From Physella acuta (Eukaryota > Mollusca > Gastropoda > Physidae), in the NCBI RefSeq assembly GCF_028476545.1, contig NW_026732753.1, positions 573,001 through 637,000 of the forward strand: DNA of 64,000 nt. The letters are read 5' to 3'. A program made the position numbers and the translations under genes. The notes under the pieces are model-generated. The model was not told the DNA's origin. It did no database searches and saw only the letters and a program-made list of their open reading frames with translations. Below, in pieces: positions 47,182-56,749 of the stretch (positions are counted from its first letter, which is position 1; every line of letters begins with the position of its first letter).

Positions 47182-48345
47182 CACCAGTGACAGCAGACAC
47201 ATGACATCTAGTCACTAACTGATCCAGATGACATCTAGTCACCAACTGGTCTAGATGACATCTAGTCAACAACTGGTCAAGATGACATCTATTCACTAAC
47301 TCGTAACATGACATCCAATACCCATTTACCTTCCTGCAATCAAGTAATGTCCTGTGCCTACAATACAAAACTTCTCCAACTTTTATTTGGATTTTATGGA
47401 GATGTTTACTTTCTTATAGTATTTATGTAATTTCTTGTAGTAGGCCTACTGTCTACTTGTAATCATCTTGTATTGTAGTCTGTCCTCTTGAATACAAACC
47501 TTTTTAATGTTGTACGTAATTGTAGTAGTGGTAATTGTACCATCACTCAGAGGAAGTGCTGGGCTATCTCTATTATTATGTTGTTTGTGTATATAGAAAA
47601 TTTGTTAGAGGCTTCTTTTTAAAATGGTCCTTTTACAAACATGTACATTTTATATTTACATTATTTGTTTCATTTAAAAAATGCTCATGCTGTTAAAAAA
47701 GGTGAATGTATATTTTGTAATTACATTTTTTGTTTCATTTGAAATGGTGTTACATGCAATGTTTTGATGCAATTTCAGCAATGTAAAAAAAACCCATGTA
47801 TAAATTGTAGGTATATAGTTGTAAGAGAATATTTGATTTGATAATTTGATCTGTCATTTAAGAGAATATTTGATTTGATAAAGTTGATCTGTGGTTTAAG
47901 AAAATATTTGATTTGATAAAGTTGATCTGTGGTTTAAGAAAATATTTGATTTGATAAAGTTGATCTGTTGTTTAAGAAAATATTTGATTTGATAAAGTTG
48001 ATCTGTTGTTTAAGAAAATATTTGATTTGATAAAGTTGATCTGTGGTTTAAGAGAATATTTGATTTGATAAAGTTGATCTGTGGTTTAAGAAAATATTTG
48101 ATTTGATAAAGTTGATCTGTTGTTTAAGAAAATATTTGATTTGATAAAGTTGATCTGTGGTTTAAGAGAATATTTGATTTGATAAAGTTGATCTGTGGTT
48201 TAAGAAAATATTTGAGTTTAATATGAAAATGTCAATCTGTGTTTATAAGACTATATATTTATTTGAGTTAATACAAAAAATGTTTAAATTTGTATGAAAA
48301 TGTTTTCTGAGTAATGCTTAAAAATAAACTTTTAATATTTTAGGA
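47182..48345 (+). other. Receptor 3'UTR with two arrays and polyA signal
   Basis: After the stop at 47179-47181 come four 27 bp copies of GATGACATCTAGTCACTAAC (47205-47310), unique AT-rich sequence, and ten 38 bp copies of AAAATATTTGATTTGATAAA plus GTTGATCTGTGGTTTAAG (47823-48215). An AATAAA at 48323-48328 is the best polyadenylation signal. A 3'UTR of about 1.1 kb is inferred from this. Confidence 0.6.
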
Positions 48346-48479
48346 ATTTTTATCTTGAAATAAAAATCATTTCTTAAACTTCTGTTCACTGAGAGTTAGG
48401 TTATATCCTTCAGCAGACTTGACCCCATGACCCCATCAATCACCATCTTATAACACAAGAGCAGGGTATAGATAAGCAT

Positions 48480-49094
48480 TAAAAACTTTATTGTTAGCAG
48501 AGGAAATACCATAGAGCTTAGAAATTAGATGAAATCAAACAAACAACCAGTTACAGCATGAAATCAAGCAAACAACCAGTTACAGCATGAAATCAAGCAA
48601 ACAACCAGTTACAGCATGAAATCAAGCAAACAACCAGTTACAGCATGAAATCAAGCAAACAACCAGTTACAGCATGAAATCAAGCAAACAACCAGTTACA
48701 GCATGAAATCAAGCAAACAACCAGTTACAGTTACAGCATGAAATCAAGCACAGCACACAGTTAAACTGCCCTATAGTTAGGAGGGTGCTTGTCACTGTAC
48801 AATAAATGAAACAACGTTCTATCACATGATGTTGTATTTTCTGGTTCCTCTTGTTGCAGTACATCACTCCTAAACTGGTGTTCAAATAGCACAAATTACT
48901 TGAGGAGATTCTTGACCTTTGACCTATCTCTAGCAGACAGCACTGCCAGTTTAAAAATCTTCAATTAAAATGTTGCGAGTTAAAAGAACAAGGCAGTTAA
49001 CAATTGTTCCACAGCCAGGGTGGGCTCACAAGGACTCTCACAGCTGGGGAGGGGGTCATGACAGCACCCCCACCCCCCTCCAGCCAGGGGAGCT
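48480..49094 (-). other. SETD3 3'UTR with 29 bp array
   Basis: An AATAAA on the minus strand (48487-48492) lies about 600 nt after the SETD3 stop. The region contains about eight 29 bp copies of ATCAAGCAAACAACCAGTTA plus CAGCATGAA (48530-48745). If this is the used signal, the array is transcribed in the UTR. Confidence 0.55.
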
Positions 49095-52000
49095 TTATGT
49101 GGGTTTGACCATCCCTTTCTTCTTCTCAGCATAATCAATGGTGTTGAGCAGGATCTGCCTCTCCCCATACTTGAGCTGTGCAGACATCCTGGCAGCCTCA
49201 GGCCCTTCCAGGCTTTGAGATGTGGCTTCGTCTTCCTGCAAAGTTGAATGACTCAACAACTAGGACAAGATGGAACTGTCTGTGTTGTTAGGGTGTTTAC
49301 CTCTCATTTTCATTCATATGTAACATGACTTAAACAATTAAAAACATTTGTTTACATTTCATTTGATACCAACTTTAATCTTTAATTATCAAGATAAATC
49401 GGTAGTCTAGAAAATGCTTTTTGAAAAAAAGTCTTAGTTATAAAATGGCTAAGAGTTTTAACTATTACAGCGGGTTAATTTCTAAGGAGAATTTATCTGA
49501 TTTGATAGACCATTTAGCACAAGTGTGTTGTCTGCTGGAGTTCTTAGGGCAGACAAATGATGTCACACTTGAAGGGGGGTCCGTAATTTTGTGACGGTGT
49601 GTGATGATGGGGAGGGTTCAGATGGTGTGACGTCACACTTTTGAGTTATAAAAAAGCAATATTAGAAAACGAGTTTTAGCCATTACTTCGTGTTTTAGAA
49701 AACGGTTTTAATAAATTGTGATAGGAATTAATTAAAATACTCTATGCTGCCCGAGTTTTTGGAAAAATATTGATGTTTTAAGAAAAATTCAACCGCAATT
49801 TTGTGTGTGTGTGTGTGTGTGTGGGGGGGTTGTAGGCTTAGGTGCGATGTCATTTTAGGGGTGGGGGGGGGGGGGGGGGTCTGGCATTTTGTGACGATGT
49901 GTGACAGAGGGTAGGGGGAGGTAAAATCATCAAAAAAAGTGTGACGTCATTTATGGATGACCCCCTAGAGTTAACTGTTCTCTGTTGTCTGCATCAAGTT
50001 ATTATTTTTTAAACTTTTGTTCTGGGTCAGGGATTTTTTCACGGATTAAAATTAGATTATTATGGTGAGGCAATTCATTTTCTATGTCAGGTCAGTTTAA
50101 AATACAAGTTAAACTATTTATTTGGTGAGACATTATTTTTTACTTTCTGTCCCTTATACAAATATACTGCAGAAGGAAAGTGTTAAGTAAACACTAAACA
50201 TTCATTGTCATAATCTAATCAGCATCATTGTAGAATTTGATTGATAAAACTAATTGCAATAAACAAGTTTTTAAATGACCATGAGACTTTTTACCTAGAC
50301 CAAAATCTGGATTCGTTGTTTCAGCGTCCATCATTACCAAAACAATAGCTTTATAAGACTGGCCAAGCTACAAGCTATCTAAATGACTAGCACAGGAGAC
50401 AAGGTCTTACTTCTAAAGTGCCAGGGTAAGCTTTAAGCAAAAGGTTGGCTCTGGTTTGTAGGAAGGTCCAAACTTTTTCTTCATTCTCACTGTTGACTTG
50501 CTGGTCTTCATCCTTCAAACTCTCCAGCTCATCAGGGCCAGGGGCTGTTTCTCCACTGTACTGGTCTTTTAGAACACCTGCAAATGGACAGTCCAGGTGT
50601 GAGATCATGTGGACAGTCCAGGTGTGGGATCATGTGGACAGTCCAGGTGTGGGATCATGTGGACAGTCCAGGTGTGGGATTATGTGGACAGTCCAGGTGT
50701 GGGATCATGTGGACAGTCCAGGTGTGGGATCATGTGGACAGTCCAGGTGTGGGGTCATGTGGACAGTACAGGTGTGGGGTCATGTGGACAGTCCAGGTGT
50801 GGGGTCATGTGGACAGTCCAGGTGTGGGATTATGTGGACAGTCCAGGTGTGGGATCATGTGGACAGTCCAGGTGTGGGATTATGTGGACAGTCCAGGTGT
50901 GGGGTCATGTGGACAGTCCAGGTGTGGGGTCATGTGGACAGTCCAGGTGTGGGATCATGTGGACAGTGTAGATTTATATATTTTGTTCAATGAAGTGTCC
51001 AACTGTCTTGTCTGTAAAGAGTTTTGACAAGAAAATTATTGCGCCCAATCAAACAGTTGACCTGACCTTCTTCCATACAGAAGACCCTGAGAAAGGCAAG
51101 CAGATCTCCATCTACTGGGAACTTTCCATTGTGGAGGTAAAATGATCTAGACCTGAGAACAGAAACAATCACCACTCAGATACTTGATATACACACAAGT
51201 ATCATATTCATTATCAAATATTTAATCAATAAGTACATGAAATATACCATTCCATGCAAGAATAATTACCAATTAATCAATGCAAAAAGATGTTCCTAAA
51301 ACTTACGGTGCAAGATTGAGTTTAGCAAGAAGCTCAGATTTCAAAGCAAACAGTGAGTCACCTTTACTGATACCTGGAGAGAGAATTGGTCAAGCTAAAA
51401 CTTGTAGCAAGCATAGACTTCAACTCATGCTTAATTCACCAAGTTGGTGTAACAAAACATTAGCATCACAGTGTCAGAAGGTAGAGAATTGTTTTGTGGA
51501 GTAAGTCAAGGGAGAAGTTTTTTATAAACTCATATTGTGATAAACAAACCAACCCAACTTCAGGCACAATCTGTCATGTTCATTTTCTGGATACACAAAC
51601 CCGTTGTGGACCAAAAACTCCCCATTGGACCTTGGACCATAAAAGATGAGGACCTGTTGATAAGAATCATTGCATCATTTCTTTACCAAACATTGATCAC
51701 CTGATGCTAAAACCAAATGAAATAACCAATAAAGCAGAGATTGGAATCATCTTTTCTAGTTCTAGTCAGATGTCTTATGTTCTTACCAGCTAGACTGTGG
51801 GGAAGTACCTGATATAAATAGAATCACTGACCAGCTGGTCTATGGGGAAGTCCCTGATATAAATAGAATCACTGACCAGCTGGTCTGTGGGGAAGTACCT
51901 GATATAAATAGAATCACTGACCAGCTGGTCTGTGGGGAAGTACCTGATATAAATAGAATCACTGACCAGCTGGTCTATGGGGAAGTCCCTGATATAAATA

Positions 52001-55000
52001 GAATCACTGACCAGCTGGTCTATGGGGAAGTCCCTGATATAAATAGAATCACTGACCAGCTGGTCTGTGGGGAAGTCCCTGATATAAATAGAATCACTGA
52101 CCAGCTGGTCTATGGGGAAGTCCCTGATATAAATAGAATCACTGACCAGCTAGTCTATGGGGAAGTCCCTGATATAAATAGAATCACTGACCAGCTGGTC
52201 TGTGGGGAAGTACCTGATATAAATAGAATCACTGACCAGCTGGTCTATGGGGAAGTCCCTGATATAAATAGAATCACTGACCAGCTGGTCTATGGGGAAG
52301 TCCCTGATATAAATAGAATCACTGACCAGCTGGTCTGTGGGGAAGTCCCTGATATAAATAGAACCACTGACCAGCTGGTCTGTGGGGAAGTCCCTGATAT
52401 AAATAGAATCACTGACCAGCTGGTCTATGGGGAAGTCCCTGATATAAATAGAATCACTGACCAGCTGGTCTATGGGGAAGTCCCTGATATAAATAGAATC
52501 ACTGACCAGCTGGTCTATGGGGAAGTCCCTGATATAAATAGAATCACTGACCTGTTGGTCTATGGGGAAGTTCCTGAGAGCGAAACATTCACAAGCATCC
52601 TGCTCTGAGTTGTAGTCTGATGTAAACTAAGTGACAGACAAAATAAAACAATCAAAAGTTTGGCTAAACAACTGTTGAGTTGCACCCCAGCCATGAAGTT
52701 AATATACTAAAAATATCCCAGTGTAATTAACTGACAATATCCTAGAGTGTAATTTACTGACAATATCCTTGAGTTTAATCAACTGACAATATCCTAGTGT
52801 AATCAACTGACAATATCCTAGTGTAATCAACTGACAATATCCTAGTGTAATCTACTGACAATATCTTCAAGTTTAATCAACTGACAATATCCTAGTGTAA
52901 TCAACTGACAATATCCTAGTGTAATCAACTGACAATATCCTAGTGTAATCAACTGACAATATCCTAGTGTAATCAACTGACAATATCCTAGTGTAATCAA
53001 CTGACAATATCCTAGTGTAATCAACTGACAATATCCTAGTGTAATCAACTGACAATATCCTAGTGTAATCAACTGACAATATCCTAGTGTAATCAACTGA
53101 CAATATCCTAGTGTAATCAACTGACAATATCCTAGTGTAATCAACTGACAATATCCCAGTGTAATCAACTGACAATATCCTAGTGTAATCAACTGACAAT
53201 ATCCTAGTGTAATCAACTGACAATATCCCAGAGTGTAATTAACTCACAATGCCATTGGTGTGATTGCACATATCCCACAATGGAATCAACTGACAATATC
53301 CCAGAGTGTAATTAACTCACAATGCCATTGGTGTGATTGCACATATCCCACAATGGAATCAGGCCCAGTGTAGCCCTGGAGCCGTCCTTCCCTGGGATCT
53401 GGTTTTGCCTGGTCATCACAGAAGCCACAGCCCATCTGAAAATAGCCAGTCACAAGCTGTTACATGCTCTGCTGTATGTCCAACATGCATCCTGGCTTAA
53501 GTACTAGTAGCCTACTCTAACATTGTGAAAAACATTTACATTCAATTTTTTAATTCCTAACTAACACAAGTGTAAACAAACAATGTTAATACCTGTAGTT
53601 GTCATAAGTAAAATTGTCTTTCAGTAATAAATTATTAGCAGCAGGATTTTTCTGAAAACAATAAGTGTATTAGTACTTGGAAGTGGCAAAAGTTGACTGC
53701 TGATAAATATGCATTCATTCCTTCCTCAAAACTCCTACATAACCAGTGAGATAAAGTTCAGGACCAACAGAACATGCTGGTTGGCTAGCTATGGTTACCT
53801 GTAATAACCTGTAGAAATAAGCGTACTGTCTTGCTATGTTTCTGTACTGATTAATAGCATCACCTAGACAAAAAACTAGGTGTTAGAGAATGTGTTGCCA
53901 CTGGTAGGAAAATGTTACTGTAGTCTAACATCTCTTCAATTCTTCAAATCACCCATCTTAAATCAGTTATGTACTAAACATCAAGTGTTAATCACTCAAA
54001 TCACTGACCTTGAACTGGTGAACCTTTAAGATACTGCAGATGTTCAGAACTCCAATACAGTGGTAGACTATACTTGGATGGGAGAATATCTGCAGCACAA
54101 ACATTTTATAAATGGCTAGATATTTTTTACAAACACTTTAAATACTTGCCAATCATAGATTAGACACAGCTATACATAATCATTTGTTACATATGCATAG
54201 CAATGATGTGGACATGTAACCCACCTATATAAGGTTTCCAGAAAGATTCTGGGTTCAACTTCTCATTCAGCAGATGGAGGGCCAGGGTAACATTGGGCAT
54301 CACTTGAAGAATTTTATCCTCAGCAATGAGGGAACCTGAGAGAGTAGTCAAACAAGTGGCTCTAACGTATCTAATTGAGGATTGAAATGGTGCACATTTT
54401 TTAATCAAATATTTAAGTCAAATTTTAAACCAACCTAGTGATGATTTTTTTGCTGAATCCACTGTCAACATCAATTTTCTTGGTATCTGTAAAAACTTGT
54501 CATTTTCCTGATGATACAAATTATGAAACCTTTTATTTTTTACACAATAAAAACCAAATCTGTATTTTCCTAAAAAATAAAGCAATCTAAATAAGAAATA
54601 CATGAATAATACCAGAAAAAGAAGTAAAGCCTTATAAAAATGTCTGGTACCTTAATGTCTCTTGTGGCCTTCAGACCATATCCAAATTGAGGAAACTCTG
54701 AGATCTCCACAGAAGATGTGTCTACTCCATGATCAGTTAACCACTTCACAAACCCAGGAAATAAGTCTGCTCTGTTCTTCTCAGGTGGTGCTAAAACTGA
54801 AACAGAGTAAAATTATGTTTGTGACTAAGTAGGCTTTATATCATTATGTTGCTGCTTATTTAATTAACTTCTTGCAATAAAGTGAAGGTATACACTAAAT
54901 AAGTTTTAGTTCTTCATTTCAAACAATATTACTAGTTCCTATTTTTTAAAATAGTTTTTCATTTTTCAACAGCAGTGTAACATCAAAAGACAACCAAAAC

Positions 55001-55450
55001 ACAGTGAACTGCGTATACTCCTCAGTTTTTTTGTCTCAAATTATATAAGACAAAGAAGACAATTGTTACCTGTTTGTATTGTCCGTATCTTTTCAACCAA
55101 GCCAACAATTTCAGGATAATCCTCCCACTCTTTAGGCCCTGACTCCGGAGGCTTGGAGCAAACTGAAAAGAAAAGGCTCTGAATATCAACCCATAATTCA
55201 TTAACAATGAAAAAGGACAAAAATGTATTAAATTGATCACAGTAAGACTATATGTTTATAAAGAGTATAAGCCTAGTTTAAAATGTATCCTACTTTCTAA
55301 TAAACTTGTGATCAACTCTGCAGCATCTCTCTTTGCACTTTTGGACAACTCAGGAGCTGGTGTGTTTAACGTGGTGTTACTTGATGTTCCTTGAGGCTGA
55401 CTAGTAGCAGAGCTACTAGCTTTGGGAGCTTTTTTGTTCTTTCTTCCCAT
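49095..55450 (-). CDS. SETD3, actin-histidine N-methyltransferase family
   Basis: Fifteen exons join in phase to 511 residues plus stop: 55450-55294, 55162-55070, 54796-54651, 54507-54435, 54335-54225, 54089-54009, 53863-53799, 53651-53593, 53435-53321, 52626-52552, 51653-51554, 51373-51307, 51152-51067, 50577-50411, 49235-49095. The start (AATAATGGGA) has a good context and an in-frame TAA two codons upstream. The N terminus is basic and low complexity (1-52). The SET domain spans about 110-350 (GYGLKATRDIK, WAVASVMTRQNQIP, DMCNHTNG at 292-299, IFYGPRSN at 328-335), followed by the Rubisco-LSMT-like substrate-binding domain (LLAFLRVFCMEEG, VWTFLQTRANLLLKAYPGTL). Human SETD3 methylates His73 of actin; the DMCNH and FYG residues that line its active site are kept. 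The protein ends just after a KYGERQILL motif, lacking the disordered tail of the 594-aa human protein. Convergent with the receptor, divergent from cornichon. Confidence 0.95.
49547..49965 (-). mobile_element. Non-autonomous TIR element, copy 2 (inverted)
   Basis: About 420 bp in the last SETD3 intron. Read on the minus strand it aligns end to end with the element at 39.76 kb: GGGGGTCATCCATAAATGAC, C tract, CGTCACAAAA, ATCAATATTTTTCCAAAA, GTGTGACGTC, CGTCACAAAATTACGGACCC. Its right end (plus strand) is intact, while the left end is more diverged. TA flanks both sides. A GT/G tract sits at 49804-49880. Confidence 0.75.
50583..50970. repeat. Minisatellite against a SETD3 acceptor (intron 13)
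   Basis: About 15 copies of a 25 bp unit GGACAGTCCAGGTGTGGGAT plus CATGT. On the minus strand it ends 5 bp before the acceptor TTTGCAG of exon 14. The unit does not contain the AG itself, so it is adjacent to the splice site rather than a copy of it. Confidence 0.93.
51795..52575. repeat. Donor-anchored 45 bp array, SETD3 intron 10, in frame
   Basis: About 17 copies. On the minus strand each holds a version of the last 24 nt of exon 10 (AGGGACTTCCCCATAGACCA, GCTG) and the donor GTCAGTGATTC. The true junction reads CAACAG-GTCAGT at 52551/52552; the copies read CAGCTG-GTCAGT. The unit is 15 codons and stays open in the SETD3 frame (RDFPIDQLVSDSIYI) for about nine units until a TAG near 52151. 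Confidence 0.95.
52725..53320. repeat. Junction duplication plus derived array, SETD3 intron 9
   Basis: On the minus strand the exon 9 junction (CAATCACACCAATGGCATT-GTGAGT) and about 70 nt around it are present twice (53321 and about 53250). Beyond lie about 22 copies of a 24 bp unit CAGTTGATTACACTAGGATA plus TTGT, which resembles the distal part of the duplicated segment (CAGTTGATTCC..GGATAT). Confidence 0.9.
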
Positions 55451-56749
55451 TATTTAAAGATTTTACTAGATTTATAAAAAAAAAACTTGATTTTACATCA
55501 AAGACTAAAGTGAGGTGTGTGGAACAAAGTTTTAGAGATTTTAGAATTTAGAGTAACTCTACTATTCATGAACAACCTTAACCTAAAAAGGAGACTCCTT
55601 TCGGGTTCGAAGCACCTAATTTCTTACAGTTTGACATAGAAAGAAAACCAAAGCATAGAAATACTATCCAGCCTTATTTCCATTCACATTATAACTTTTA
55701 AATATATGCCCCCGAAACAGTCGACCCAGTCGTCCTGGTCGCAAACAAAATGTTTCCAGTATTGCCTCCTCGCGAGCGGTCTTTCCTCCTTACACGAGTG
55801 TCTAGCTTTGTGTTTCTGTGTGTAACTTTCAAACAATGCCAAAAATAATATAATTTATAGGAATGTAAAGAAAAAGAATAAGGCTTTTAATAAGGGAGAG
55901 GAAAAATTGCTAAAATAATTGCTGTATTATGTTTTACTATAAATGCTCTTCACTAGGCAAAAATTGAACATTTCCAGCCTCCTCCTACCCCCAAAAAATG
56001 TATTTAGTAAAGAAAACAGGCAAAGGTGAAAGTTAGAAGCAGACAAGTAAAAAAGTGGTTTGGGCCTGGGAACTCAGGAAATGGGAGAAATTAGGCCAGG
56101 GAGGCCCGGGCTCGAAAGGGTTAACTATAATACAGACTATACTACTATAGGCCTACTGTACTTAATACTTATAGTTATAGTAGGCCTAACTAAATCAGAA
56201 ATCTGGAAATAATTTTTTTTAAAATAGGCCTATTCAATATTGAATTGAATATTCAAAAAAAAGGAGCCAGCAATATAGACCGAAATTATTACTACTAGTA
56301 CTACTAGATTCTAGATCTAGAGACTTTAGGCCTACAGATTAGTTTATAGATCTAGATCTAATACATTACTCTAACATCTCTAAAAATCTAGATTGCTAGA
56401 ATATAAAAAATAAAAATTAATATCTAGCCCTACACACAACACACAGTCAGTAGCACTTTAGTTGTGTAGCTGTACAGAACGTCATCATTATTTGTTGTGA
56501 TCTATTTGACAAGTTAATGTTTGTGGACTTCTTATATATTTTATAATATTTGTTGATTTTTTTAAGACAAATAGGTGTAATATTAAACTTTTTTTAAAAT
56601 TCATTGAATTGTGTAAATTTTTCAAGATTTTTATGAATTCACTATAAGATAAACTATGGAGTATACATTTCTACCTAAGCTATAAATGTATCAATAGATC
56701 GGCTTATAAGGGGAATCTACTCAAGATAAGTGCTTTTCGATACCGCAAA
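55451..56749. promoter_or_regulatory. Shared upstream region of SETD3 and cornichon
   Basis: The two genes are head to head with 1.3 kb between start codons, so this interval should hold both promoters. No TATA box stands out. The segment at 56130-56420 is AT-rich with TAGGCCTA and AGATCTAGATCTA motifs. The shared-promoter idea is inference from gene arrangement. Confidence 0.4.
55578..56124. mobile_element. Possible piggyBac-like MITE between SETD3 and cornichon
   Basis: A 547 bp segment flanked by TTAA on both sides. Degenerate inverted ends: CCTTTCGGGTTCGAAGCACC with CTAATTTCT on the left, and the complement of CCCTTTCGAGCCCGGGCC with CTAATTTCT on the right. TTAA targets are typical of piggyBac elements. 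The left end carries about 17 extra bases before the match, so the assignment is tentative. It may overlap the SETD3 5'UTR or promoter. Confidence 0.35.
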
